Positions 11,606-25,100 of a stretch of DNA of 64,000 nucleotides are shown here, one piece after another (position 1 is the first letter of the stretch; each line of letters opens with the position of its first letter). The notes beneath the pieces were generated by a model. The model was given only the letters and a program-made list of their open reading frames with translations, was not told where the DNA came from and searched no databases. The position numbers and the translations under genes are program-made. Source of the DNA: Nereocystis luetkeana (taxonomy: Eukaryota; Sar; Phaeophyceae; Laminariales; Laminariaceae); the NCBI GenBank assembly GCA_031213475.1, contig JARUPZ010000025.1, positions 4,909,676-4,973,675 of the forward strand, read 5' to 3'.

Positions 11606-14600
11606 ATGAAGGGGCTTGCAGGATCCGCCGGTGCTGTGGCCGTCATCGCCTTCGGCGTGTTCTCCGGAGCACGCGCGGAATCCGTGGGACAAGAGCCCGC
11701 TGACCACGGGTCAATTGTCGATGTGGATGATGCCGGGTCCCCATCGATGAATGCTGTAGACGACACTCCTTCGCGTCGTCTTCAAGCTAGTGGACGCCGC
11801 CGACGCCCACCCCCCCCGGTCGTGAACGATGATGCTCTTGATCCCACTGGCACCGTGAGTGCCGGCAATGGCTCTGTGTTCGGCGTTTTCCAGTAACCTT
11901 CGGGTATAAGGTCGGGTGGAGGGACGACCGATTATCCAGAACAATGGGCTTTGTCTGCAGTAGGAATGCATTCTTGAAAGGGATGTCTGTATAGCATGAT
12001 ACTGCCGGTACCGTCTTGATGGACGTACCATTGTACAGGTCGCCTTTTTTCGGAGAGGCTTCAACACTGTGAAGATGCAGGCGCAGCCCGGTCGAACGTC
12101 GGCGACATTCCATATTTTATTACAAGACACGTTGTGTGCCATGGTTTATAGCTGATCCACAAAGTTGACACTAGGGATTAATAGTAGCACTGCTCGCAAC
12201 CAGCCTCAACCCCCAGCGATAGCCCGATTGACCTTGCGCGTTGCAGCGGTCACAGACGGCGTGTCTTGTTAGTTACAGGCAAAACATGTCGTTTTCATGG
12301 TCATTGTGTCCCTGACGTTTCCCCTTTTTTGTTCGTATCACATTCGTTACCATGCCTTGTGATGAATAGCCTGCAGAACGAGCTGCCAGCGCGCTTACCC
12401 AGCGGACTGAGTGGGCCGAAACCGAGTTCGCTGCATCGGTCGGCACTCTCCACGAAAACAATGGGGACCTGTCATCCGCCGCCACGTTCCACAAGTCGCT
12501 GCCGCACGACAGCCTAGGACAGGTGAAACCGACTTTCAAAGTGTTTTGATTCGCCGCGTTCGACTCGAAAGGCTAACGTTATATAATGCGGTGTGGATTG
12601 AAAAATTCGTTCTAGTTTGCGCTAGTGGGGCTCCTCATATCGTTCGCGAGCATACCAGTTTGTTGAATGTAGAAGGTACTTTCCATATATTCATAGGAAG
12701 TAGTACAAGGAACTGCGAAACAGTGCCATATTAAGGGGTTCCGTTTTGACCCAAATCATGTTGGCGGAAGGGCCCACTCAACCGGTGGGGCTACCAAATA
12801 TAGTTTCATATCATATTTGTGTTTTCTTTCATGGCATACTGCCGACCCTTACAGTAACCTAGGGCAGTGTTCATTGGGCTGCGACTCCACGATGAGGTAG
12901 CTTCTGTAGTTGTTCCGAAACAAAGTGTATACCAAATATGTGCCGTTCTATTGAACTGACAGGAGAATTGCGTCTTGAAAACGACATGAATCCGCATGAA
13001 GCGGTAAGCCTATACCCCACTCAACGACAGGCATTTGTACCGATCTCCAACGATCAACGCTGCCCATGACGTTCCCCATGTTAACAGACGAAACCCATTC
13101 CGATAGCTCTGGAACAGTGCGATGCTAATACAGTGACTAAACAAGCTGACAAATGCACGTTGTCTGTGTATATCATTGGGCCCTTTTCGATCGGGGTGGT
13201 AATATGTCGAATTCAACATTGAAGTCGCGGCGGCGAGCTAAACTACCCTCTATATCGAAACGGCAGATAAAGCGATACCTCCGAGTACAATGTCGGGCTG
13301 CACATGAACCCCGAAATATTTTTAGCGCAAGGCCATGACAGATCAATTCTGGCAACCAAATATCTGTTCGAGGACAGCAGAATAGTATATCCCGGACGCT
13401 TTCCACAATTCATAACACGTGTACCAAAGCATGGCTACATCTCATTTAATGCGGAATATACCCAACTTGCCGTCGTGTTTGCTTACGTTGATCCGTTGTT
13501 TAAATGCTGCTTCGATAATCCTGCTACATTCCAGGTGGACACCGAGGCTTTTGACGCTCTTATCGAGTGCGTTGCCGAAGGAGATTTTGACACATGCGAG
13601 CAGGTGCCGGCCGGGGACGACGACGGCTTCCTGGTCAACCCCCTCGGGGGTATCGCCGTAGACATGGCAGGAGCGTCCGGGTACGTCAGTGTTCAGCAAC
13701 GTGGAGTACGCTTAATTGGTCTGTCACGATGAACGAGACGACGGGACGTTTTAGGCGATCTGTTCATATTGACACGGCCACCCTACTACTATGATCGCCG
13801 TCCATATATACAGCAGTATCGTACTCGGTCATGAAGTCAACAACACACCTATTGAGAGTGGCTATAGCTATCGTAGGGTTCGACCGCGGCCGACCACAAG
13901 TACAATATTTTCAACGCAAGCAGACCATGTTCAAAACGTCACCAGTCGACATATTACGTATGTCGTACACTTTATCGGCCCCAACAGGTTCGGCGTTGAT
14001 TGTGCAGGCCGTGAAGTATACAATGCATTCCCTGGTAGCGTTGCGGGCATTATGGTATTCCACGGCGGCATTAATCAACACTCACCGGTTACCATACCGC
14101 TTGGCACCTATACCGCCACCCTCGTGCGCTTCATTATCCCTTGTATTGTGTCCGTCCTGCACCGCGTTGGAATCTTCGCTTCAATTCCCCTGGAAAACTT
14201 CCACCGGTCGGTTCGTCCAAATATCTCCTGTGGACAATTCTCGCCCGCGCCATCGGCTTCATGCCGTGCTCGACGACGGCCACGATGTCGGCACCCTACC
14301 GCGTGTACTCCTTCAATTTGCTTCGCCTTCGTCCTTGGACCTGCGCTCATCGCCGTTCGTGAACTGCGGATGTTCCCCACAGCCCCGCTTTGACTATCCC
14401 CAGCGCGTCACTGCTCAACTCTGAAGACCTGGTAAGTCGTGGATATTTCTGATGCTAGACACCGTAGCAGTTTGATGAAGGGATACTACACAAAACGTTG
14501 CGGTAAAGGATCGTGTCGATGGTGTACCTCACCAATACCGTTGTTTCTTTCATGTCGACGTAGCGCCTTGTCAACCTTGTGTCATCTGCCTCGCACAATC

Positions 14601-17600
14601 GTGTTCCATATGAGTTGGATTGGACTACATTTGAGACACCCCCGTACCGGGTCGAAATTGTTGTGTCCATGCTACCACAGGCTGCTCAAATGGCTGAACT
14701 GTACTGGATGGCCTTGGCGAGGGACGTACCTTTCTCCCAGTATGGAGAAGACCGGATAACTGTGGAGGCAGCAGGTAACACGCACACATTCGGTTGGAGC
14801 TTGTGGTAAAATGTATCTTCATTGCACGTTGAGACGACTGTACCTCAAGATGTTGTTCCGTCTGGTTTCTCTGCTCAAAGGTATGACGTCGCGGGGGCAG
14901 AGTGATTGATGGTTGGGTGAGACCAAGAGAGATCCTTCCCCTTTACCAAGCCAGGGGTTGTGGTGTTTGGATTGTACTCCATGGTACACGTATACGTACA
15001 TTCATGTTTGCACAATCGATTTGCTGGTCTACCCCATTCGAAACAGGTTTTTATTGTAGGTAGTGCTGCAATGCGCGTGAGCGCGAGTTATAGCTCTGCA
15101 CGAATGGTAGCATGCCCTTTAACCTGCTGAGTAAATTTTGTGGTTTCTGCTGTGGGCGCTGCCACATTTGTTCACACAAGTGTTGTTAGGTGCACTATGA
15201 ACAACACAACATAACTCCACCACACTGGTGTAATGATTGGAACTACTGTCTCGACCCGCCTATACGATTTGCTCATCGGATAATCGACAGACAACTTGGC
15301 CACCATGCCGGGTTTCGCTGATATGAATATGGTGGCCGTCGGGCCGGATGGCAGAGCCGACCCACAGACACAGCTCTTCCGGTCTTCTGCACTCGGAGTC
15401 GAGACGGGACCCTTCGTTTCTCAGGTGCTGTGTGACATCTGGTTCAGCGTTTGCTGCCGTTAATGCCGTAGCTACCTGCTTTCCTGCTTCCGTATTGGGC
15501 GTTTCACGCACTTTCATCAGACACCGGTTCGTCGTTGCAGAGTGTGCCACGTGGATGATTGCACCAAGAAGCCTACAAACCCTGTATGTATGTCGGCACA
15601 CAGCTGGTTGTTTATTGCTTGCTTTCTACTTATTGACTGTGGTATCCCGTTCGCCGTTTGCCGGTAATGAGTAGTATCTATTACACGTATATTTAGGAGG
15701 GGGCCGTTGACGCGTGGAGAGTTTACCCTACTGATGAATACCGTCCCTCGACGCCGTGGTCGCTTCCTGCTGTTTGGGCTACACCAGCTACTGGTCAAGG
15801 ACTTCACCATCGACTCCATCACTGCGAAAGCTCAGCTGACGACGTTCGCACCGGGAGTAGACTACATGGCCGACTACGACGAATGGCTCTTCATACAGGT
15901 TAGCGAAGCCATCATAATGGACCGACCGCAAATATAAAAGACGCGTACGCCATGGAATACCGCTCATGAAACTTGATTAAGGCATTCATTATCGATTTCT
16001 TTATGGGTTTGCTCCTTAGAGTATTCGAAGAATGAGTCTGTGCTCCCCGCATGATATAGTTCAGAGTTGTGTAAGAAGTCCATTTATTGTACGGTATGGA
16101 TTGTAAGCATCTAGCGACGTACGATCGTTGAACCGTATTTCGATATTCGGTACTTCCGTGAAATACGCAGATCAAGGCTGACGTCTGCTTACCTGCCGGC
16201 ACTCTAAGCTTGTACATGCTTAATGGAGTACACATTGAACGCCGACAGATAGCTATTCACAGGTCGATCACCTTCTAAATTGCAGGTCGTAGGCCGCTGA
16301 CGTGCTAGCTGCGTTCGGAAATTTCGAATGCTGCGGGGGGACGATGATATGGGTAGTTACGATCTCCTTTCTGGCCATAACGTCCAACTTTTTCCTCGCC
16401 CCTTTGAAAAATCTGCAGAACGGTGGCAAGCCTGACTCGCCGGAGGAGGTAGACCCCGTGAAGCGATACATCCGGAGCGCCCGCGACCTTGCGACCACGT
16501 CAGCTACCGATACCATCAACACGTGAGAATAGCAAATATGGTTCATGTTGCATACCATAATATGAAAAATGAAGCCTTAATATAAACTATCGCGCAACCG
16601 TTTCTTCGGATGTCGCGACAGTCACAAATTTCAGCATCGCATTGCACCTGCCCACCGACGACTACTTCGAACGATGCCAACGACCACATGCCATTGCGTT
16701 CCGTCAACGTGCTGATCATCTCGCATGAAATCCAGTACCTAATGCAAAATTAATAAACTGTATTTACATTGAAACATGATTCACATCTAACCATTCGACG
16801 ACTAAACGTTGCGCTGTGCAGGGAGGCGTACCGAGCATCCTTGATTCTGATCGAAGAAGGAGCCATCAGCCGTCCTGGTTTCAACGGTCCGTACACAGAA
16901 AGCGGGCGCCAAGTCGGCTTCGTCAACTACGGCATATCCCACATTATGAGGCTTGTCGGAACCGGGGAGCTGGCTCAGAGGGCCTCATGGTACCAGAAGT
17001 GGAACGTTCACTTGTTTGCTCGTCCGGAGGTGAGGTTTGTATGCGTTGCCCACAGTGGCTGATAATATCGATCGGAATGGGAATGGATGCTACAGTAAGG
17101 TTACGCCTTGGGTTTGTTAGGACCTCCTTTATTACCTCACCGAAAACGGGATTTTGATAAAGCATGAATGTTCAAATTGCGAACCATCCGGTAGTCAAAG
17201 TATGTATCGAACACGAACGAAAATCATTCTCGGTGTTACAGCAGTATCGCGCAGATCCCCGGGCGACAACCCCCGTCGGGCAGACATTTGTTTTCGCCAG
17301 AACTAGCTACCCCTTGTCGTAGCGCGAATCTCGGCGCTTGAGTCAAGATTCACTATCATGCCGTGGCCGACCAAACGAGTATTAGGTACGAATCCACGCT
17401 GTCTTCCGGACACGCTAGGATTGTAAGCTTGAACCTGTTTGTCTGCGTGTGATCTATTCGGCTGCAACATAAAAAGTGGTTCACTCTGTCCCCCAAAACT
17501 CCTGCTTCTTCCCACTTCGTCTTGTCGTGTGTGTTGGGTCGTGGGACGCGACAGGCCGTCGGTGGAACTATCCACAACGTCCTAAACGGCGACCTCGATG

Positions 17601-20267
17601 TAGAATTCCCCGACTCGCTTCTCAACAACAGGCGGTTGCTAAGGAGGGTGGCACGACGCAACAGGGAGATCACCGGGCAGAGACGCAGGCGCCCGCGCAC
17701 GTTCCTTCTCCCCCAGGTGAGTTTCGAAATCGACCAGCATATGGCGCATTCAAACCCTGGCTGAGATTGCCTGCGTCCACATAGTGTTTCCGACGAAGTG
17801 CTTGTCGTTCGTAGCATGTTTGATGTGATCGACATGCGCTCGACTCGTGTCTCAAATGGTTCGGGACGCGAACGTCCATACATGTTCGAATAGTCTTAGC
17901 GGGCACTAAACTGTACTGGGCATTACTACTTCGTGCCACCGACGGGGTCTGCGTAAATACCCTGAAGTTCAGTATTCGAAAGGTTAGCCTTCGACGAGAT
18001 GATAGACGGCGTATACCGCAAACATTCAAACGTCGACTGAACAGACCTCTCGACTGAATATGAGTTCAATATCCGCTCGATGATGTGCTTCATATTGTTG
18101 ACCATCCCCGCCGGATGCGCTATGTTTTCACAGGCTGTTAACGAGGGGTCGCCAACTCACCCTTCGTACCCCTCTGGGCACGCTGTCCAGAACGGCGCCT
18201 TCGCCACGGTACTCAAGGTAAGCCGTTTGGTTTATGCGCACATCAAGTGGTTTGATCAACAGTGATATAGCGGCAGCTATGTATATTTCTGTGTATGTTT
18301 GTTGGGCGAGGACGCAGCAGACGGGATTGCAGCTCTAACTGAACCGCAGAAGAGGAATGACACTTTTAATTCTAGGCACTGGTTCTCAGCAGCATACCCT
18401 GAAATGATTGAAGTATAGACTATCGGGTTTGCTGTTTTTGCAATGCATTACTCATTATTATTTGCTCTTTGTTCAGTTTTCGTCTGCAATGGAAACACAT
18501 TCATAGTCTCTCCCCAGGAGGTTTGGCAAAATCGTCGATAAAACTCCACGATTGCATCGCCCACAACGGTAAAGAACGCACGCACAGTAGCCTCACAGCT
18601 TCATCAGCCAATACCAACCGGCCAGCTGTTGCTATCGACATCAAGTCTCGGCCGTCGACTGCAAAATGTGTGTTAAGGGTCCGGCTAACGTAATGCACGT
18701 ATCCTGTTCAGCACCAGGGCATATCCTATCTCGCATGCACATTTAATATCGTGCGTTGTAGTCGACATCGTAGCGGCACCAGCGATAATAGTACGAGGTC
18801 GGAATTGCGTGACATTCACGTGATCCGCCTGTGTAGTCGGCGATTTACGACGTCGCCGAGACATCGCGGTGTCGTCGTGTTTTTGAAACCGTTAAGGTTG
18901 AACCGATGCGCCAACCACTTGAAAAAACAGCAATCGTTGCAGTGTTCCGATACCACTACAGCTGCTGGCCTCGCGTCGTCACTATTCAGCCCGCCGGTGA
19001 TCAAGCTGGCAATCATGGAGCTAGCGCGAGATCAGCGTAGCTGCTCCACTCAGCGCAAAGAGAAAACAAAAGTATGTACTGAGTTCGACATTGTTCTCAT
19101 TAGTCCTGTTGCGACTTGCCCCCATATCCGGCAGGCTCTTGTCGGACTGGAGCGTGGCGCTTCGTGCTTTAGCGACCCCGTGGTCCCGGACGACGAAGGG
19201 TTGACCCTTCTGCCCTACACCGGCGACGAATGCCTGACGTACGAGGGAGAGATCAACAAATTGGCCGTCAACGTGGCATTCGGCAGGTACGAGATGAGTG
19301 GACGAGTTCAGTTCGAGCAATTGAACCCTTCCGATTCCTCTGCGTCTTTTTCAAGGCTTTCTTTCGTCAAATATTTCGTACTTCGTGTGTGGCATTATTT
19401 GCCATGAATCACATTTACCTTAACGGACGTTACTCGTGTTCTGCTTGCTCTGATATTATGCAGGCAGATGATGGGTATTCACTGGAGGATGGACGGCCAG
19501 GAAGGGTTGCTCCTCGGCGAGATGGCCGGTGTGCGGATACTGCAGCAGGTGAGAGAGCGCACGCACATAGGACGTCTACTTACAAAGAAAGGGATACCTT
19601 ACATCCTACATATATATGAACAGGCAACATGCATAAATAATCATTGCTCTGGTACAAATATTCAGTTTTGCTGGTGACTCTAGCTGCTGCTACTCATGAA
19701 CTGTTTCCCCGCTGTTCCCGTTGATCATGCTTTGCATAAGCTAGTTTGTAGTTATCCTCATTCAGGTAATGTTTGGGCATTCTACGAACGCAAGTATGTT
19801 TGGGACTTTGATCAATGTGAACTCGAGCTGGTACACACCACCAAATAGACAGGCAGAACAATTCACAGAATCATTGCGCGCGATCGTCGTCGATATGGAC
19901 CTTCGTTCGTCATGACAAGCTCAACCATAGTCGACGGGCACACAGTAGTGAAGCCCCTAACGTAGACGTTGATCTGGCGGCGCTCTATCTCTTTCTCGCA
20001 CGAGATTTACTGTTCCTCGCTAAATCACTGAACCTTCAAACATAATCGATCGACATCAAAACCATGAATAGATTAGTGTGACACTCACTCGTCTTCCACG
20101 TATTTTTCGATCTTATGTTGCAGGAGGCCGTGGCATTCCCAGAGAACGAGGGTTACGAGTTCCGTCTCATGTCCGGCCAGACGATCAGACTCGAACCCGA
20201 CGGGTCATTCTTCGTCGACAACCAGCGGTGCAGCGGAGAGGCGTTCATGGGGGCTGACCTGTGCTAA
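11606..20267 (+). CDS. vBPO: Vanadium-dependent haloperoxidase (bromoperoxidase type), gene A
   Basis: The enzyme oxidises halide with H2O2 using bound vanadate, probably in the apoplast or cell wall. The 14 exons are 11606-11854, 12370-12522, 13535-13680, 14383-14431, 14681-14774, 15291-15424, 15788-15898, 16419-16522, 16822-17029, 17555-17716, 18134-18217, 19135-19286, 19464-19548 and 20124-20267 (1875 nt, 624 residues). All introns are GT-AG and the frame is unbroken. Residues 1-24 form a signal peptide (MKGLAGSAG... to SGARA); no Phe follows the cleavage site, so plastid import is not indicated. The vanadate site has Trp403, Lys406, Arg414, His479, Ser484-Gly485-His486, Arg549 and His555, with the spacing seen in Ascophyllum bromoperoxidase. 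The exon 2 acceptor (AATAG at 12369) was chosen because it keeps phase 0; the better-looking CTGCAG seven bases on would break the frame. Bromide versus iodide preference cannot be read from sequence. Confidence 0.93.
16822..17029 (+). other. Gene A exon 9: vanadate-binding Lys/Arg exon
   Basis: This exon encodes residues 347 (its last base) to 416. It carries the vanadate-contacting Lys406 and Arg414 in SWYQKWNVHLFARPE, with Trp403 three residues before the Lys. The eight-residue Lys-to-Arg spacing equals that of Ascophyllum nodosum bromoperoxidase. It is among the more variable exons between copies: gene C has Ala353 and Arg370 where A and B have Ser353 and Pro370, both away from the active site in sequence. 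Counterparts: 37151-37358 and 57315-57522. Confidence 0.9.
18134..18217 (+). other. Gene A exon 11: SGH active-site exon
   Basis: These 28 codons (residues 471-498) include HPSYPSGHAVQNGAF, the family signature. Ser484-Gly485-His486 are the phosphatase-like vanadate ligands and His479 matches the conserved second-shell His. The exon encodes identical residues in A, B (38463-38546) and C (58632-58715), with one silent change in C. Confidence 0.93.
19135..19548 (+). other. Gene A exons 12-13: split catalytic Arg549 and axial His555
   Basis: Exon 12 (19135-19286) ends in AG and exon 13 (19464-19548) begins with G, so the Arg549 codon is assembled across a 177-base intron. Six residues later is His555, the axial vanadate ligand, in RQMMGIHWRMDG. 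The Arg-to-His spacing of six matches the family. The same split codon occurs in B (39464-39615, 39793-39877) and C (59634-59785, 59960-60044). Confidence 0.9.
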
Positions 20268-21730
20268 CATCTCCAACGGGGCCCCACGGGTACTGTACCA
20301 CTCACGAGGACGGTGTCAAACGCCTGTCGGGGTCGCACTGTACAGGCTGCATCGACGCAATTCTCCACGGGTTTCCAGTGGGAACGTTGTCAATAGTAGG
20401 GGGTTGATCCTCCATCGCGATCAGTTGTGTAGTGTTCGGCGACCGAGATCGAATACGGGGTGTAGGAACGTCAACTCTCACATCTCGGCATGGGTGACGG
20501 AACTGTAACATTTATGTAAACGCTATTAATATGACCCGATGTGTCGAAGACGATCGCTGGACTAGGTTAGCAGGTGAATTCAACACATTCGGCCTCTGAC
20601 CCGCTGTCGACATTCCATGCGGGTGTGTTTCAACGAAATTGTTGAGGCTTTCGTTTCAGGATACTTCCGCGTAAGCCACTACCTTTAAGCGACGTGACGA
20701 GAAAGGTGACAGGTTGTGCTTTGGAAATAAATGTGTAGCAGACAGAGTGTACTCCAGCAGTCGTTGACGTTGTTTTGGCATAAAGTGATCGATGTAAGCG
20801 CGAGGGTCAAGTACGACTGTTGGACGTTTTGAAGCTGCGACCTTCCGTATGTTTGCCACACTTGCGTTGGCCGACGTTCAACTTCAGAATCGCACATGCG
20901 TTAGAAATGAAAGGCCTCTTTCTTAGAAACCGTTGGAGTTGTTCTTGAGAAATGAGCTTCTTTGGGTAAAGCTGCCCCGACCCCCCCCCACCGGGGCGTA
21001 TAACGTCCTTATGGCTCAATTTCCATCTGGAAAGCATGCTTATCTCCTGCAGGGATCGGATTGATGAACCAGTACACTGAATAGGTCTGTGTGGTTCAGT
21101 ACCTGTAGCATTACTCACCACGGTGTCGACAATTGTATATGTGCGGCAAAAAAGTGGGGTGTGGACATGTATATTTACTATGTACACTAGTGACTTGTGT
21201 TGTTTTCCTCAAGTAAAGGAAAATGTGGAATATATATGCGTTCAGTGCTGTATACATGGCCTGGCAAATCTTGTCAGAAAGAAGGCCACCGAACGAGCCC
21301 ATCGACCTTCCTACTAGCACGGACAATAAGGTCTCCACATTGTCCCACTCGAGGCGTACACAAGTCGTTCATTCCGCGTTTGTGGAAAGCTCACGAGCTA
21401 CTCATCATGTAGAATATGTTGGGTCATCCATGTGGATAATATCATTGTTTTTGTCGGCGCTGCATCCCACGTATTATATATAACACGTGCAACACGAAGT
21501 TGCCCTCGCAGAGGTCTGCCAAATAACTTGGAGCCATGGGCGGCGAGTGGCACGTGTGTCCGAAGTAACTGATTTCTATTAAATCGACCACGCCGTTATT
21601 TCCGTAAAAACAAGTGAAATTCTTGATCGCAGTTCGTACAAACTTCACACATACATGTTGAGTCGTGCCCACTCTTGTAAGTGTGACGAGATGGGTATGC
21701 GCAGTTTGGCGGTGTGGACTGTGGTAGTGT

Positions 21731-21772
21731 ATGATCAAAGTGGTAAGGACAATGATCAAAGTGGTAAGGACA
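21731..21772 (+). repeat. 21-base tandem duplication private to unit 2
   Basis: The unit ATGATCAAAGTGGTAAGGAC plus one A occurs twice in direct succession (21731-21751 and 21752-21772). Units 1, 3 and 4 have it once (for example near 1619-1639). It lies in spacer with no gene. Confidence 0.9.
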
Positions 21773-22036
21773 CGCGCCAGGTTCTAATAATTCAATTGGT
21801 GATAGTTGTCGCCTCGGACAGAACCCGGTTAAAATCACTGACAAGAAGATAGACAAGGTGGGATTATGTTACTTTGCTGACCTGGTATGCCTCAGACGTT
21901 GGGCACTGTGTCGAGTTCGTTGTCAACAACTAGTCACATGTAATCCAACATGCTTCGAATCCATAGATTCCCTGCCGCGATGCTGCCAATTTGTGCGTTA
22001 TGCCAACAGAGCGTCGAACCGTACATCACCCGTGTC

Positions 22037-22197
22037 GGTCATTTTTCTCTCCCGATATTTTTGATTTTATAAACACTGGATTGAATGTAGGCTGTAGCAG
22101 ATAAAGTCCGGGTATTACATTCGTTAGTGGTCGTTTAGTCCGACTCACACAACGTAACCATTAATTATATATGACGACGGCAATTATTTATGTCTCA
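22037..22197. other. 161-base segment present only in unit 2
   Basis: Units 1, 3 and 4 read straight through CCCGTGTCGTCGTC. Unit 2 carries 161 extra bases between two TGTC copies (22033-22036 and 22198-22201). I see no inverted termini. It may be an insertion with a 4-base duplication, or ancestral sequence deleted from the other units by recombination between the TGTC repeats. Its diverged flanks slightly favour the second reading. Confidence 0.6.
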
Positions 22198-25100
22198 TGT
22201 CGTCGTCTGTCCAGCGCTCAGGGCCCAACTACTTACCCGCGCCGACCAGTGTTCGTCTCCCATCATGGATTCAACCCAAAATATGACATTGTGCAACAAC
22301 AGTATCCGTTTCAAGGTCAACCCCGAGGTAGGGCGCAAGTTTGTCCAACATACTCCTCCCCAATGAAACAAAAGCTGGGATAAGTGTATCCCGATTAGAC
22401 CAACTAATTTCCTACCGTCGTGGCCCTTTCCACTATTGTAAGTGACTACCCAATATAGTCCGAACATTATTTGGGATTGATTGTGTGTTTTTTTGGTTGT
22501 ACGCTTCGGGTATAGGGATGCACTTCATCATCACATATCTCCCGAACCTGCGCATTTCCCCGGCCACTTATCGAGGTGTATTGCTTTGGCTACTTCCCGC
22601 GATATACCGCGTAAGCCCGGCATTTAACACAAACATGTTTCCATGCATACGCCCACATAATCGTCGGACTCCTGAAAAACCGGACGCATTGCCGACCCTC
22701 CACCGGGTGTTTTTGACGTAGAGAACATCAATGCCGACAAACTCGGTACGGCTTCCACGCTTTCCAAATACGACTCGATCGTCTGCAGTCCATGCCGTTA
22801 GTCCATGGCCAACCTGTGTTTTACACAACTGCTTACAGCTACCTCGATGTGGTAATTTATGTCGACCAGTCATCCAGTGGTACTAGGAAAACTCAGATGC
22901 GCAAGAACAGATACATCACCGGCGGAAATATCCCAATCCCTCATTGTGTGCGAACTGAGGCGATCGTCTTTGACATGCACGTTCGCTAGATGTCCCTTCT
23001 TGAGCGGTAGAAGAGACGCTGGGAGCTGTGTGTGGCCTAAACGTACTGCTAGGGTGTGCAATGGTAAAATGGAGAATGAAAATAATCTAGGTCCCAGAGC
23101 TTCGAAGCGTATACGCACAACAAGGTAGAAGTGGGCTCAATCGTGTTGATGCGGCCATACTACTGTTGTTGTCGTAGTCGCTTACTCTATCTCCAATGTT
23201 AAGAGCGGGACACTTGCCTTAGTACACGCATCCCAGCCCCTCCTCTGTAGGTTGTCGAGGATTGCATGTCCTATGTGCGTTAGCTGCAGCGAAGGATCAC
23301 AATGACGCGCTCGATGTAGTGTAAGGACAACTCAGGCACATCCGGTAGTGCTGCACAGAGTTGTCCCGTACTTTTAAAATAGCGTGCCTCGCGACGTGAA
23401 TAAGCATACCGTACTATGGTCGTACCTGCCAATCCGCAGTCAATAGGCAGCTGTCCAAGTAGAACTTAACGGGCGAGGTGTGAGGTAGCTGCTCTCGACT
23501 CACAAATGAAGGAGTTCTTGACCGAGAAACCAGTTGCTAAAAAACTGAGTTGCTACAGCTGTAAAAATATACTTACATCACGTAGACTCCAAACTGTTGC
23601 CGCCGAAACCTGTTTAAACTACGGAACATTGACTGTACACACCTACTACGTACGGTGTAACACCCGGCCTCACATGATACACATTCCACACCAGGTGCTC
23701 TTTGTCGAACGGGAAAACTGGTATGCCTTTGCTGATTTCCCGACATGACATTCACTAATGCATGATGTACAGTAAGGGCCCTCCGTACAAACGTTATGAA
23801 CCAGCTGGTGTACTGCAACCCCCGGTATACGCGATGTAGGTGGAATCTGGCATATCCTTCGGCCCCCTCACTGTATGAACTAACCGGTAACAATCAGAGG
23901 GCCCCATGTAGCGATTTTTTCCCCTCCGGTAGAAGTAGCACGTGTGTTGCCATTGTGTCGCATAACGAGGGCAGTTACATGTTGCTGTTGGAACACTGCG
24001 TCGTTGGTTGAATCGTATCCCTGGTATACGTTTGGACTGAAGAGGCTTCCTGCGGGTGTCCCGTCAAAGATTTTCACCCAAGGTTGCAACCCCCGCGATA
24101 ATTTCCTGGCAATCAACGCAGCGCCTGGCCGAGCAGATCAGGTACCCTGGAAGAAAGAGCGCACACCAAAGCATGTCGGGTCCTCTCTTTTTGTGGGGTA
24201 TCATTAATACCAATCAGAGGTCCCGGCGATCAACGGACGGTGGTCTTCCTGTTGCTTGATGTCGGCATACGCGGACGAACTACGGTATGATGGGCTCGGA
24301 ACCGGCTGGGTCTACATGCTTCCATGGTGACATCCGAACACTTATACTATTTAGGCGCCTCGCAAGGGGAAACCTCTCACCACCGTGTAAAACAGCAACC
24401 CGTCCTAAGCGGTGTTAGCAACAAACTAGACCGCATTTTGATATACTACAGTGTTGCACAAAAGCCTCAACCGCTTGTTGTATCCGTCAATCTTTTCGCA
24501 AATTCTCTAAACGGGTACTGTACATATATATATTGTATAGGTATACCCCACGACGGGTTCGATGCATAGTAGTGACGGATAGGAGGTGGAGGCCAAGGCG
24601 CAAAACGAATGCAAGACATATCATAAACTATCGACCAGATTAGAACCCGCCGGACGCAATACATTATATGGTCAAGCCTTCACAGACCTCTGTCTTCAGC
24701 CAAATACTACTGTATTTGTTTGTCACACATACATTCTCTATCCCATACACCCTTAAATTCCTAGCCGCACAGAATGCTTGGAAGGCGATAATGCAATGGA
24801 CTGCGTTCGGGAGTGACGCTTCACGTCGAATATCGTCGAAAGAGGAATAGCCTGGTCCCTGTGCTAACGCATCCCAAACAGTCTCAGAAACGGCGATGAT
24901 GTGCACTCCGGGTGTTGTTGCTCGACATGTTTCTGATGTATCGTCGCGTCCACTGTACACACCACACACACTGCGTAATCTTCCTTCCGTCCTTGTGCAA
25001 TTTAAGTTGTTTGAATTACAGTACTTACTAAGTTTTGTATGATGCATGATTCCAGCTATAATCATGGCAATAAATTCGGGGCGTCGAGCCGCAAAGAGGA

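Larger units (their letters stand above)
1..20113 (+). repeat. Tandem unit 1 (~20.1 kb), one haloperoxidase gene plus spacer
   Basis: This is the first unit of a head-to-tail array. The reference point is the ten bases before the last haloperoxidase exon, because the window opens there; the true duplication breakpoint is unknown. The unit holds the last exon of copy 0, an 11.45-kb spacer, and gene A up to its last intron. The same order recurs at 20114, 40443 and 60610. Scattered substitutions and indels separate the units, so they are real diverged copies and not one sequence assembled repeatedly. Confidence 0.95.

Noticed and set aside
13304-13732. 142-codon plus-strand ORF
   Set aside because: It is the 3' end of intron 2 reading in frame into exon 3. 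In unit 3 the intronic part is badly diverged and closed, while the exon is unchanged, so the start at Met 13304 is not real.
17356-17883. 175-codon minus-strand ORF (and counterparts up to 225 codons in units 2 and 3)
   Set aside because: It lies antisense to haloperoxidase exon 10 and its introns. Its apparent conservation is explained by the exon on the other strand and by recent duplication.
18751-19407. 218-codon plus-strand ORF
   Set aside because: It is intron 11 read through into exon 12 and on into intron 12. Only 19135-19286 is supported as coding; the rest has no family match.
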